Positions 7,368 to 15,519 are shown, counted from the first letter of the stretch. The stretch is DNA of 32,585 bases from Candidatus Gottesmanbacteria bacterium RIFCSPLOWO2_01_FULL_42_22 (GCA_001779315.1 MFJU01000036.1:1-32585); one strand, 5' to 3'. Numbers and translations: made by a program. The notes: generated by a model not told the origin, from the letters alone.

Positions 7368-10300
7368 ATGGGATTTTTTAACGAATTGGCCAAATTATTT
7401 AAAGGTAAACCGCCAGAACGTCATGGCGCCCATGGTGTGACCAAGGAGATTAAAGTTGCCAAGAGGCTGGAGGAAATACAGGATAAAGAAAGAATTAAGG
7501 AAATAGAAAGAGACAGGGAGAGAGCAAAAGAAAGAAGATATGAAAAAGAAAAGCGAGAATTTGAGCAAAGCCGGACAGCGATACTTGCGGCTGGAGAGAG
7601 TTTGAGACGGCCGAGGGTAAGACAAGAATTTGAAGAAAAAGTAATCAATGAGGGAGAAAGACGAAATAAAAAGGCGGCCTATCTGGCTAGTTACTTTGAA
7701 AGACCCGGTACACTACAAGCATTAAACAGTCTGATTGAAGCTCATGACGGTGTGGCAGATGCCGTTCATGAGCTTTCCACCGGTGATGAGTCTGTTCATG
7801 GTGATCCGCAATCATTATTGCGATTGGGAGCAGGATTGCGGTATGAGGCGGCCAGAGCGGAAAATCAGGGAATAACGGATGCAAATGAGGCAATTGAGCC
7901 TTTGATGCAGGCAATAGTTGAACGGTCAAGCCGATATTTATTACAAGCCAAAGACCAATTGAAAGAAATATATGCCCGTCAGGGAAAAAATTTTCATGAA
8001 ACAGCATGGCTTGCCCAGCTTTTAAATATTACACCTCAAGAGGCGGAAAGAATTTTACAGGATCCGGAATTTGAAGAGCAAATGAAGAATAAGGTCAAAG
8101 AGCTTTTGACTCAAATTGCAGCCGAGCAACCGATAGAGCCTTTACAGGGAGAAGATGAATCCTGGATTGAGGCAGGTAAAAAGCCACTGGCTGAGGATGT
8201 TACTCCGCCAATAGAGTTTATTGATAAAGTAAATGAAATTTGGAGAAAGGCGGAAAGCCGTGAGGGACGAAAAAAGCTTGGTATTAGGGAATTGGATGCA
8301 ATAAAAGATGAACTTGAGGAATTGGAGCATAAATCATATCCGACTGCCGTTGGCGCCGATACCAGAGCTTTTGATGAAGCAGTCAGGAAATTACACGGCG
8401 AGATAGAGGATAAGCTTAAAACATTAGCCAAAAGAGCAATACAACGCCTTGAAGAAGAAGGACCAGAGCTTTCTTACGGCAAGATGACCCAAGAAGAATT
8501 TTTGGGTAAAGTCGGCGAGCCGGGACATTTCGGCTATTTAACCAGAGATCTGGAGCAGCCTGAAAATAAAGAATTATTGGATCTTTTTGTCGGATTTTCG
8601 GAAGAAAGCCACCGCTTCCGGGACCAGGTTTTTTTAAGGCTTCACCGGGGAGTTCTAACTTTTACCAGAGATTCCAGCCAGGATACATTCGGACTTTATC
8701 AGCGCGGAGATTTTGATACTTTTATAAGTTTCATAGGCAATCATATGCCATATAGACAAGATAAAAGGTCGGGAAATTCAGTAGCGGAAGCAATCACCAA
8801 ACATTATTCCAATTTAAGCAATGCCATCAGGTTATCCCGTGACATGGATTATAACGCTTCTCAGCCGGGCGCTAATTTTGAGACTTTGTCAAGAATTTCA
8901 GCCCTTTACCAAAATGAGTATGTGATTGAGGCTTTATCAATACCGGCAGTCGAGCAAGCTTTCCGCTGTCTGGAGGATACCTTGACCGGCATAAAAGACG
9001 CTCAAGACGGATATATACCTCCCCAACTGGTCGAATATGATGCCGTCAAAGGAACTGTATACGTGGATGACCGGGCAAAACAAATGCTGAGGCAGATGGC
9101 TGAAAATAAGCAGGTATTTGACGTTAAACGCGATAAGAATAACAGCTATCTTCATATTGTAGAGAAAGACGGCCGGACAATTGTACTGGACCGGGACAAT
9201 CCGGAAAAAATGAGAGATCTGATACACGAAGATAAGACAGGCCTGCATCTTTCGATGTATATGACCCTGGCGAAAGGATTTCATATGGGAACGGCCAGGT
9301 GGCTGGAAATGATTGCCAATTCCAAATGTCCGGGATCTGATAACACGGTTAATGGCATGCCTGGGTTTCACAGCATGGCGGGATATGAAGGGGTGGCCTC
9401 AGCATTGAATTTTGCCAGTTTCGTTATCGAAAAATTTAAGTTCGGCGGACATAAATATATTCATATTATGAACATGATGTTACCTAAAGACGAAAAGCTG
9501 CCGGCAGATCCCATTAATGCCCGTGAGGCTATTGAGTTGTATTTAGCCTATCGGGACGGAACATTAAAGGAGAAATATCCTAAGGCCAAGCGGCTTATAG
9601 ACTTGTCAAATTTCAGCAAGATCTCTTCAGCTTTAGGCTCTCAAACTTTATGGCGCTATTTGGATGCATCCATCGGCTGGACTGACAAGGAAAAAGAACT
9701 TTTGGGCGGGCCAGTCAGGATACTTCTCTCCGAAAATTATGCCAAGGAAAAGGTTAAAGACCTTTTGGTTAATAACAAATTTAAAATGCTCTACCGCGGC
9801 CGGATCCAGGAAGAAAACAGAAAACTGCGGGACGAGGGCAGACTTGATGAAATGATGCCAGATACAGGACCCAGATTCGAGGCGTTATGGAAAAGCCAGG
9901 GAGAAGAACAATACAAGAGTGAGATTGCCAATATGCTTTACGCATTGGACGGTAAAACTCCGGACGGCAAAGTTTTACATCATTCACATAAAAATGAGGT
10001 ATATAAGGAATGGATTAAAAAATACCAGTTGGCATATAACGCCCGAGTCTGGGTAGAGACGGTCATGAGGAATCCGATTGTCGTTGCCCACAATGTGAAT
10101 GTTGATACGCCGGTTGCCGGTTTTGAAGGTAAATCTAAAAAGACAACACTGCACAGCCAGATAATGCATAAAATATTAGGAGTGCCGCCTGAGGATTTCC
10201 AATACGGGACCGTGGTGGAAGAGAAAAACGGAAACCTGATATTGCGGCAATCAGCAGGTAAGTTTGCTTCGCCGACAAGTGAACAAAGACGGTATCTGAA

Positions 10301-11258
10301 TGAATTATTGGATCTTGAGGGTGATGTCGCATCGGCGCGGGAGATAGCAGTCAGGGAACAGCGGGATTTGCGGGAGGAGGATTTCGATGAAGCGATCCAC
10401 GGGGAAAAAGAGGGAGTAAGAAGAAAAAGAGCCAAGAAATATTGGGAATTGTGCCGCCAGGCTTGCCTTGGCTCGACTGATTTAGGCAGAGCCCAGGATC
10501 TTTATAACCAATTCGGTATATCTTTTAATGAAAGTCTGGTTGGAGACTATAAAATTGACTGGGAAAAAATATATAATATCGAAAATATTTTAAAGGAAGA
10601 GGGAAGAAATTCTTTAGTTTTAAATGAGGAATTTCTGTTACAGGATTGGGATTGGATATTCGGAACCAATGATTTGGCCTTGAGGCAAATGGATTTGATA
10701 AACCTCGGTTCCCGCAGCTGGTTCAGGAGAATTGGCGTTGACATTATGGGCCACTACAAAGGCGCCCCCCTTATAGGTCAATACCTAGATCAGTTAACTC
10801 CTCAGCCCGATGATGAGGAATTACAAAAAACATTGAGAGGTATAGTTAGTACATATGCCGAAGATGATGTTACTCGTGGTTGGGAAGTAGCCGGCCTGTT
10901 AAGTTTTGCGACAGATAAGATTTATGCCTGGGATGCCAAACACCTCGGTTCTTACGCTCAAAGGGAAATCTGGAAGGAAATGATGGGTGTGGATGCCTGG
11001 GGGCCGAATAGGCGGTATAAATGGTGGCATGGCATTAAAAATAAAGATATATTACCTCCTCATGGTCATGATTTTTATCAAACTCCTCATCATTTTAATG
11101 TCCATGCCCTGGAGAAAGCCAGTCATACGCAAGCTAAGAACATGATATTAGAGATTATATTTATGGGAATGTTGGTAGCTATAGTGATGACAAGCTATAA
11201 AGCTTTCATTACCAAAGACAAAGAGGACGAAGAGGGCGGCGGCGGAAATCCCCACTAA
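7368..11258 (+). CDS. giant tail-anchored protein of unknown function
   Basis: 1296 residues with no family recognised. Residues 1-75 are very rich in Lys, Arg and Glu and should form a charged helix or coiled coil. Residues 75-1250 are soluble and mostly helical, without an obvious nucleotide-binding or catalytic motif. One hydrophobic segment lies near 1260-1280 (EIIFMGMLVAIVMTSYKAF), followed by a short acidic, glycine-rich tail, so the protein is probably C-terminally anchored with its bulk in the cytoplasm. There is no signal peptide. Its stop overlaps that of the VirB6-like gene on the other strand, and the two groups converge. Proximity suggests, but does not prove, a link to that secretion-like apparatus. 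Confidence 0.75.
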   Translation: MGFFNELAKLFKGKPPERHGAHGVTKEIKVAKRLEEIQDKERIKEIERDRERAKERRYEKEKREFEQSRTAILAAGESLRRPRVRQEFEEKVINEGERRNKKAAYLASYFERPGTLQALNSLIEAHDGVADAVHELSTGDESVHGDPQSLLRLGAGLRYEAARAENQGITDANEAIEPLMQAIVERSSRYLLQAKDQLKEIYARQGKNFHETAWLAQLLNITPQEAERILQDPEFEEQMKNKVKELLTQIAAEQPIEPLQGEDESWIEAGKKPLAEDVTPPIEFIDKVNEIWRKAESREGRKKLGIRELDAIKDELEELEHKSYPTAVGADTRAFDEAVRKLHGEIEDKLKTLAKRAIQRLEEEGPELSYGKMTQEEFLGKVGEPGHFGYLTRDLEQPENKELLDLFVGFSEESHRFRDQVFLRLHRGVLTFTRDSSQDTFGLYQRGDFDTFISFIGNHMPYRQDKRSGNSVAEAITKHYSNLSNAIRLSRDMDYNASQPGANFETLSRISALYQNEYVIEALSIPAVEQAFRCLEDTLTGIKDAQDGYIPPQLVEYDAVKGTVYVDDRAKQMLRQMAENKQVFDVKRDKNNSYLHIVEKDGRTIVLDRDNPEKMRDLIHEDKTGLHLSMYMTLAKGFHMGTARWLEMIANSKCPGSDNTVNGMPGFHSMAGYEGVASALNFASFVIEKFKFGGHKYIHIMNMMLPKDEKLPADPINAREAIELYLAYRDGTLKEKYPKAKRLIDLSNFSKISSALGSQTLWRYLDASIGWTDKEKELLGGPVRILLSENYAKEKVKDLLVNNKFKMLYRGRIQEENRKLRDEGRLDEMMPDTGPRFEALWKSQGEEQYKSEIANMLYALDGKTPDGKVLHHSHKNEVYKEWIKKYQLAYNARVWVETVMRNPIVVAHNVNVDTPVAGFEGKSKKTTLHSQIMHKILGVPPEDFQYGTVVEEKNGNLILRQSAGKFASPTSEQRRYLNELLDLEGDVASAREIAVREQRDLREEDFDEAIHGEKEGVRRKRAKKYWELCRQACLGSTDLGRAQDLYNQFGISFNESLVGDYKIDWEKIYNIENILKEEGRNSLVLNEEFLLQDWDWIFGTNDLALRQMDLINLGSRSWFRRIGVDIMGHYKGAPLIGQYLDQLTPQPDDEELQKTLRGIVSTYAEDDVTRGWEVAGLLSFATDKIYAWDAKHLGSYAQREIWKEMMGVDAWGPNRRYKWWHGIKNKDILPPHGHDFYQTPHHFNVHALEKASHTQAKNMILEIIFMGMLVAIVMTSYKAFITKDKEDEEGGGGNPH

Positions 11259-12733
11259 GCCTGCCGGTGTTCTTTACCCCCGCCGAGCCATTTACCGATC
11301 ACCGGCATATTCTGCATATAATAAAATTGACTGGCTGCACCCATGCCTGTTTGGGCTGCTCCGGCTAATGGGGCAAAAGCCGTACCGGCGGAAATCGGCA
11401 ATATCGGTTTAGGTTTGAAAGCTTTCTTGATTTGCGTAATCAGGGTCGGAGCTAAGAAAAGAACACCCAAACCCATAAAAGCCGGGAAAGCGGCTTTACC
11501 CGGTACGCCGATAAGGGGAGGGGAAAATAATTCGCCGGTATTGGAGTTAAGTGTTGTCAGATATTCTCCGAACATTAAAATAGCCACAGTTGCCGGGAAG
11601 ACGACCAGATTGGCAATGACATTCATGATCCAGTCAGTAAAGGCGGTTTTCCCCGGGATTGCCCCCATCAAAAGCTGAAAGGGACCGAGTATAACTGCTA
11701 CCAGAAGCTGAATATAGGAGTTTAAAAGAAGCATAAATATTCTGATAAAGGTAAACAGAAGTCCCAGAGAAATAATTAATAATATAATAATTCCGAGCAG
11801 GGAAGCTCCCCAAAAACCTATCCAACCAAATCTCATGCTTGAAGCAAGGACTTTCAAAGCTACCATGACACCGGCAGAGCCAACGCCGTAGGCTGCACTA
11901 TTTTTAATAATGAAATCCTCAACGGCGCTGAATCCGCCGCCCATGACAGTTTTAAATAGATCACCCCAATCTGCCGTCAGAAAATAGGTTTGAGTAAGAG
12001 CTGTTTGAGTAGCGGTATTTCCCATACCTTCGGAGAGAATTCCGATGATCATAGCCATCGACACATACATTAAATCCACCAAAAAGCCGACTATGGCATA
12101 AGAGAGGGTAATAAGAAGCAGTGCCAAAACAATTCTGGGTAAAGCAGCCTGAACACTGATGACGGTTTTGGGATCGATTTTCATACGGAAAATAACCATG
12201 AAACCGATGACGATCATGACGATGATAATTACGGTATAGGCAATATTGCGGGTTACTTTCCAGATGGGAAGTATCGGAGCCAGACCGGCAAAACCAAATC
12301 CCTGAGCATAAACAGGTTTAGCTAAAATACCGGCGTTTTGCAGCAAATCCTGGGCATAATAAATTCCTGAAGCAGGAGGTACAGCAAATAGTGAAGCAGT
12401 CATGATGGAAATTCCGTTTAAGGCAGTATTTGGGTCACATTTTTCAGGATCCCGATGGGTACATCCTAAACCATTCAATAACCAGTTTGCAGAGGCTTCA
12501 TTTTGAAACTTATTGACATTAATGCCGTCAACACAGGGTTTCTTACTGTTTGTGGCGCATTCATCAGCAGCTTCTTTTTGTAAATGATAATTTTCCGGAT
12601 CACTTAAATCATAAATGTCATTCGGGTTCGGCGGAATATTTTGTGCTAAGGAGCGAGAGGGAAAAAATAAGCTAATCGACAAAAGAAACCCAACCGCTAA
12701 TAAAAGCAATAAACGACGGGACAGGATTTTCAT
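11255..12733 (-). CDS. VirB6/TrbL-like polytopic membrane protein
   Basis: 492 residues. A signal peptide occupies about 1-30 (RRLLLLLAVGFLLSISLFF then a SLAQ cleavage-like site). An extracytoplasmic region of about 130 residues with several cysteines follows. Membrane segments lie near 163-182 and 200-233, with a cluster of further segments from about 285 to 430. This layout resembles VirB6/TrbL channel proteins of type IV secretion systems. It is the third gene of a leftward operon, 33 bp after a VirB2-like gene. The C-terminus is short and ends in a basic KEHRQA stretch. No VirB4 or VirD4 ATPase is in the window, so the machine would be completed elsewhere or be a reduced version. Confidence 0.65.
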   Translation of the reverse strand: MKILSRRLLLLLAVGFLLSISLFFPSRSLAQNIPPNPNDIYDLSDPENYHLQKEAADECATNSKKPCVDGINVNKFQNEASANWLLNGLGCTHRDPEKCDPNTALNGISIMTASLFAVPPASGIYYAQDLLQNAGILAKPVYAQGFGFAGLAPILPIWKVTRNIAYTVIIIVMIVIGFMVIFRMKIDPKTVISVQAALPRIVLALLLITLSYAIVGFLVDLMYVSMAMIIGILSEGMGNTATQTALTQTYFLTADWGDLFKTVMGGGFSAVEDFIIKNSAAYGVGSAGVMVALKVLASSMRFGWIGFWGASLLGIIILLIISLGLLFTFIRIFMLLLNSYIQLLVAVILGPFQLLMGAIPGKTAFTDWIMNVIANLVVFPATVAILMFGEYLTTLNSNTGELFSPPLIGVPGKAAFPAFMGLGVLFLAPTLITQIKKAFKPKPILPISAGTAFAPLAGAAQTGMGAASQFYYMQNMPVIGKWLGGGKEHRQA

Positions 12734-12766
12734 CTTATTCTATTATTGGTGAGAGAGGAAGATGTG

Positions 12767-13093
12767 TCAAGGCACTTCGGGAACTTCAAAAACGGTTACG
12801 TCAACCCCGGTATAGGCTTTTATGATCTGGAAAATCAGAAAGGCTATCACCATCAGGAAAATTCCGGCTACCGCATAAGTCATCGTTTGTTTGGCGGAGG
12901 CAGTGGCTTTCGGATCACCGCCGGAGGTTAAGAGCTTAAAACCGCCTACGATCAGCATAATCAGAAGAGCGAAAAGGGCTAAAGCAATTGAAATTTGCAG
13001 GATGCGGCCATAAATAGCCTCCAAACATTTAAAGGTGGGAACATCAACTTCACCGATTGTTTTTATGCAGGGAACGCCAGCCCATTCTTTCAT
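12767..13093 (-). CDS. TrbC/VirB2-like small membrane protein
   Basis: 108 residues with two hydrophobic helices, about 31-52 (ISIALALFALLIMLIVGG) and 73-92 (YAVAGIFLMVIAFLIFQII). They are joined by a loop containing FKLLTSGGDPKATASAK, the hairpin pattern of VirB2/TrbC pilins, where an SGGDP-like loop is typical. There is no clear signal peptide; a cysteine-bearing N-terminal stretch precedes the first helix. The start is three bases beyond the preceding pilin-like stop, so the genes are co-transcribed. Likely role: a pilin or inner-membrane subunit of a type IV secretion-like or pilus-like complex. Confidence 0.7.
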   Translation of the reverse strand: MKEWAGVPCIKTIGEVDVPTFKCLEAIYGRILQISIALALFALLIMLIVGGFKLLTSGGDPKATASAKQTMTYAVAGIFLMVIAFLIFQIIKAYTGVDVTVFEVPEVP

Positions 13094-13096
13094 TTA

Positions 13097-13480
13097 TTAT
13101 GACGCCGGGGATGGTAGTACAAAGTTAAACGGATCGATCCCTAAGAATCTGCCGATAACAATCATCAGAGCCCAGGCGGCAAAGACGATAATAAGACCAA
13201 TGATAGCTGCCTGGATTCTTTTTTGGGCGGCTTCCACATTGGCTTTGTCACCTCCTGATGTTATCCAGGTAATACCGCCAAGCAAAAGATAAACGAAGGC
13301 GGCAATAGTGGCAATAATCAGGATGGCGCCAATGAGGGCACTGATTAGTTTGCCCAGATCGTCAATTTTCAAATTTCCCGGTCTGGGAATTTCGAGAGGA
13401 ATATCTCCCTGAGCAAAAACGGGGGAAGTTAGACAAAGATAAGAACCGATTACGGTTAAATATAAGGTTATTTTTTTCAT
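13097..13480 (-). CDS. TrbC/VirB2-like pilin with signal peptide
   Basis: 127 residues. The N-terminus is a signal peptide (KKITLYLTVIGSYLCLTSP, then VFAQG as a cleavage site). After a short linker come two membrane helices (about 46-69 and 89-110) with an intervening GITWITSGGDKANVEAAQKR loop, as in VirB2/TrbC pilins. It is paralogous to the next gene downstream. As first gene of the leftward operon it has its own promoter at 13500-13529. The leader would be about 13 nt and lacks a Shine-Dalgarno sequence. It is the best candidate for the surface pilin of this cluster. Confidence 0.75.
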   Translation of the reverse strand: MKKITLYLTVIGSYLCLTSPVFAQGDIPLEIPRPGNLKIDDLGKLISALIGAILIIATIAAFVYLLLGGITWITSGGDKANVEAAQKRIQAAIIGLIIVFAAWALMIVIGRFLGIDPFNFVLPSPAS

Positions 13481-13499
13481 TAATTTTGGGCTTTATAGT

Positions 13500-13529
13500 A
13501 TTATGGACATATCCTGTAAAGCTTGTCAA
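13500..13529 (-). promoter_or_regulatory. promoter of the pilin-like operon
   Basis: On the minus strand a perfect TTGACA (13529-13524) is followed after 18 bp by CATAAT (13505-13500). Transcription should start near 13493, about 13 nt before the ATG at 13480. Confidence 0.7.
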
Positions 13530-13541
13530 GTAGAGAGTCGC

Positions 13542-13898
13542 ATGCCTGCAAAACAACATAAAATTAATTACAGATTGCTCTCCTTTATTCTGCTTGCGCT
13601 TTTCTTTTCTTTCTACGCGCTGAAATCGTGGATAAATCTGCAGGAAAGATTAAAAATAGTTAAAACAGCCGAAGAAAAAGTGCTTCAGGAAAATGAGAAT
13701 AAGGCAAGTTTAGAGAAGGAGCTGGTTCGGGTGCAGGGAAGAAATTTTATCGAACAGCAGGCCAGGGACAAGCTGAATTTAGGAAAAGATGAGGAAATAA
13801 CAGTCATCTTACCGACTTTATCAGTGCCGTCACAGATCACACCGACTCCAATTGACAATTCATATAACTGGGAAAAATGGCTGAAGCTGTTTTTGTAA
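13542..13898 (+). CDS. FtsB/DivIC-like septum formation protein
   Basis: 118 residues from the ATG at 13542. An earlier ATG at 13503 would sit inside the divergent promoter and add 13 residues, so it is less likely. A basic N-terminus is followed by one membrane helix (YRLLSFILLALFFSFYAL). Next come a coiled coil of about 50 residues rich in Glu, Lys and Leu, and a motif RNFIEQQARDKLNLGKDEEI typical of FtsB/DivIC (the E-x-x-AR-x-x-L-x-x-x-x-x-GE pattern). The C-terminus is short and proline-rich. These proteins bridge early and late divisome components at the cell membrane. It is transcribed away from the pilin operon and ends just before a convergent tRNA gene. Confidence 0.8.
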   Translation: MPAKQHKINYRLLSFILLALFFSFYALKSWINLQERLKIVKTAEEKVLQENENKASLEKELVRVQGRNFIEQQARDKLNLGKDEEITVILPTLSVPSQITPTPIDNSYNWEKWLKLFL

Positions 13899-13902
13899 TC
13901 AG

Positions 13903-13974
13903 TACCAGGGGAGAGGATCGAACTCTCGACTCCACGCTTATGAAGCGTGTGCTCTACCACTGAGCTACCCTGGC
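13903..13974 (-). tRNA. tRNA-Met (CAU), elongator type
   Basis: A 72-nt cloverleaf. The acceptor is GCCAGGG paired with CCCTGGT (a G-U first pair). The D stem is GCTC/GAGC with a standard AGTGGTA loop, and the anticodon stem CACGC/GCGTG has loop TTCATAA. The variable region has 5 nt, and the T stem GAGAG/CTCTC has loop TTCGATC. The discriminator is A and CCA is not encoded. The first pair is formed and the three G-C pairs of initiators are lacking, so it is an elongator tRNA-Met. A lysidine-modified tRNA-Ile with the same anticodon cannot be fully excluded. Confidence 0.92.
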
Positions 13975-14040
13975 TATAAGAACCTGATTGGCAGGCTCTG
14001 CTTTTAGATTTTAGCATAACTTGTTATAATTTTTAACCTG

Positions 14041-14361
14041 ATGACGGATGATTTAATTCAAAAAAGATGCGTGCCCTGCGAGGGAGGCATGCCGCCCCTG
14101 CCTGAGGACAAAGTGCAAGAACTTTTAAAACAGGTGCCGGATTGGTCGTTGGAAGAAGGCAAAGTAATCAGGAAATTCCAATTCAAAAATTTCCGGGAAG
14201 CAATTGATTTTGTGAATAATGTTGCGGAAATCGCCGAAAGCGAGAATCATCATCCCAATATATCCATTTACGGCTGGAACAAGGTCAAACTGACCTTTTT
14301 CACCCATGCTATCAGGGGTCTTTCCGAAAACGACTTCATCATGGCCGCCAAGGTCAATTAA
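14041..14361 (+). CDS. pterin-4a-carbinolamine dehydratase
   Basis: 106 residues, the usual size for this family. The active-site motif ENHHPNISIYGWNKVKLTF followed by THAIRGLSENDF matches the family pattern (E-x-x-HHP...YN-x-V-x-x-x-L-x-TH-x-x-x-GL-x-x-xD). The N-terminal part (LPEDKVQELLKQVPDW) is also typical. The enzyme dehydrates 4a-hydroxytetrahydropterin, recycling the cofactor of aromatic amino acid hydroxylases. No such hydroxylase is in the window, and in many bacteria the role is unclear. TATAAT at 14025-14030 lies ten bases before the ATG, so the leader would be very short. The gene stands alone between two tRNA genes. Confidence 0.93.
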   Translation: MTDDLIQKRCVPCEGGMPPLPEDKVQELLKQVPDWSLEEGKVIRKFQFKNFREAIDFVNNVAEIAESENHHPNISIYGWNKVKLTFFTHAIRGLSENDFIMAAKVN

Positions 14362-14388
14362 ATTGTTTCCTGACTCCAGTCATTTTAC

Positions 14389-14417
14389 TTGTAATCGAAG
14401 CTAATTTCAGCTATAAT
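14389..14417 (+). promoter_or_regulatory. promoter of the initiator-type tRNA
   Basis: TTGTAA (14389-14394), a 17-bp spacer and TATAAT (14412-14417) precede the mature tRNA 5' end at 14431 by 13 nt. With the terminator at 14516-14547 this makes a self-contained tRNA transcription unit. Confidence 0.65.
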
Positions 14418-14430
14418 CAATTTTAGTTAT

Positions 14431-14500
14431 CGCGGAGTAGTGTACAGTTGCACAGGAGGCTCATAATCTCCTAGGCCGGGTGCGACTCCCGGCTCCGCAA
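14431..14500 (+). tRNA. initiator-type tRNA-Met (CAU), unusual loops
   Basis: A 70-nt cloverleaf. The acceptor CGCGGAG faces CTCCGCA, leaving a C1-A72 mismatch, the hallmark of bacterial initiator tRNA. The anticodon stem GGAGG/TCTCC has loop CTCATAA (anticodon CAU), and the T stem CCGGG/CCCGG is perfect. It departs from the norm in three ways. The D loop is short (ACAGTT) and lacks the GG pair. The T loop is TGCGACT, with G in place of U55. The stem positions 29-31/39-41 are A-U, G-C, G-U rather than three G-C pairs. The discriminator is A and no CCA follows. A promoter and a terminator flank it, so it looks expressed. Confidence 0.8.
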
Positions 14501-14594
14501 CTCGGGTCATTAAATAAAAAAGCTCCTTTAATCGGGAGCTTTTTTATTCCGACCCGATCGGGCTGGTGTGAGCGAAGCTCACATAATAACCCGA
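14496..14594 (+). other. multi-stem element before GIY-YIG gene 1
   Basis: It begins with the last bases of the tRNA (CGCAA then C). Segments in order: S1 TCGGGTC (14502-14508), a terminator hairpin, S1' GACCCGA (14551-14557), S2 TCGGGCT (14558-14564), CTGGTGTGA, hairpin GTGAGC/GCTCAC (14568-14582), ATAAT, and S2' AACCCGA (14588-14594). S1 pairs with S1', S2 pairs with S2' (six of seven), and S1' and S2 abut as a palindrome. The same order with different stem bases occurs at 15542-15646, so base pairing is conserved while sequence is not. Confidence 0.7.
14516..14547 (+). terminator. rho-independent terminator after the tRNA
   Basis: AAAAAGCTCC pairs with GGAGCTTTTT across an eight-base loop, followed by T residues. 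The A and T flanks make it usable in both directions. It lies inside the larger multi-stem element. Confidence 0.85.
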
Positions 14595-14613
14595 AGGGGA
14601 TATAATTCAATTA

Positions 14614-14871
14614 ATGTATTACGTCTATATCCTCCAATCTCTCAAAGATGGAAGCTTTTACAAAGGATCCACATCAGATTTGAAAAGAAGAATCAAAGAA
14701 CATAATTCAGGAAAAGGATTTTATACTTCTCAACATCATCCATATAAACTTATCTACTACGAAGCCTATCTTTTGAAAGAAGATGCCGATGCCAGGGAAA
14801 AATTCCTCAAAACCAGTATGGGAATGAGGGTGATTAAGAAGCAACTAGCAAATTACCTGCTAAAAAAATAA
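14614..14871 (+). CDS. GIY-YIG nuclease-like protein, copy 1
   Basis: 85 residues, a single GIY-YIG domain of the small UPF0213/YhbQ-like kind. The N-terminal strands YYVYILQS and GSFYKGST carry the GIY and YIG positions, followed by the conserved arginine in DLKRRIKEHNSG, and a glutamate in the later ADAREKFLKTS helix. It is closely similar to the protein at 15674-15946 (shared LQSLKDG, KEHNSG, LIYYEAYLLK and KTSMG blocks). TATAAT at 14601-14606 lies seven bases before the ATG, so the mRNA should be leaderless. It is preceded by the multi-stem element and followed by a decayed hairpin. Small GIY-YIG proteins are DNA nucleases or of unknown function; mobility or repair roles are both possible. 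Confidence 0.85.
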   Translation: MYYVYILQSLKDGSFYKGSTSDLKRRIKEHNSGKGFYTSQHHPYKLIYYEAYLLKEDADAREKFLKTSMGMRVIKKQLANYLLKK

Positions 14872-14872
14872 T

Positions 14873-14931
14873 AAAGCACTTTCCAAGGCTCTGTTTTAGG
14901 TTACATGCCACCTGAAAGACATTTCAATAAA
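14873..14931. repeat. degenerate hairpin tail after GIY-YIG 1
   Basis: The segment containing CTTTCCAAGG then CTGTTTTAGGTTA is recognisably related to 15975-16011 (CCTTCCAAGG then CTGTTTAGGTATTA), the tail after GIY-YIG 2. The stem has decayed (AGCACTTT against AAGGCTCT). An AGGT...ACCT second hairpin follows, as in the other copy. The 28-bp repeat found in the other copy is missing here. Confidence 0.5.
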
Positions 14932-14939
14932 GAATAGAC

Positions 14940-15476
14940 TTATTGCGCCAGGGGGGTTGGAGTAGTGAAGCGCACATCCGTTATTTGAGTAATTTCCCCT
15001 TGGTCATTTTTCGTCCAGAGGCTGAATTTATTTGGATTCCAAGATTTGGTTTCATCATAGTCCAATTCCGGAGTTCCTGAGTAGTAAACGGGAACATGAC
15101 GGCCAGCAATGAAATATTCCGCTTCATCACGACGGCCAAATGCAACGCCAGCAGCAATGAGTGATAATTGAGCATTATCTTCTTTATGCCATTTGTTAAT
15201 TTGGCCCTTAGGCGCTACTGCATGATCAAGATCAAAGCGGTGACCGATAGGTTTAACGTTCTTAATAGCATAAGCACGGGTAATTATTCTCTCCTTGCCA
15301 GTTTGATCTGCAGGACCGTACAACAGCAGTAGATTATGCACACTATTGGCAGCATCCTGATTAACAATGCTGATATATTGTTGAATAACAGGATCGATAA
15401 CAACAGATTCTATGGGTACCAGTTCGGTCGGGTTTGTTTCTGGCGTTGAGTCAGGACCCGTAAATTGTTCAGACAT
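14940..15476 (-). CDS. hypothetical protein, cassette gene
   Basis: 178 residues, family not recognised. It is soluble, with an acidic, Thr/Pro-rich N-terminus and no signal peptide or membrane segment. A basic stretch (PKGQINKWHKEDNAQL) lies in the middle, and the C-terminal third is aromatic and beta-rich (VPVYYSGTPELDYDETKSW, FSLWTKNDQGEITQI). It is read opposite to both neighbouring GIY-YIG genes, and the 28-bp repeat R1 lies 43 bp upstream of its start. The ATG at 15476 is followed by a clean frame and no stronger start is nearby. A single-gene cassette payload is the best description. Confidence 0.7.
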   Translation of the reverse strand: MSEQFTGPDSTPETNPTELVPIESVVIDPVIQQYISIVNQDAANSVHNLLLLYGPADQTGKERIITRAYAIKNVKPIGHRFDLDHAVAPKGQINKWHKEDNAQLSLIAAGVAFGRRDEAEYFIAGRHVPVYYSGTPELDYDETKSWNPNKFSLWTKNDQGEITQITDVRFTTPTPLAQ

Positions 15477-15519
15477 ATTTTTTTATATGATAGCACGTTT
15501 GTCGAACGGACATGAAACA

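Noticed and set aside
13503-13541. Earlier FtsB-like start at 13503
   Set aside because: It lies inside the divergent pilin promoter and adds a Cys-rich stretch not seen in the family.
14431-14500. tRNA pseudogene
   Set aside because: All stems are intact, the C1-A72 hallmark is present, and a promoter and terminator flank it, so decay is less likely than an unusual but working tRNA.
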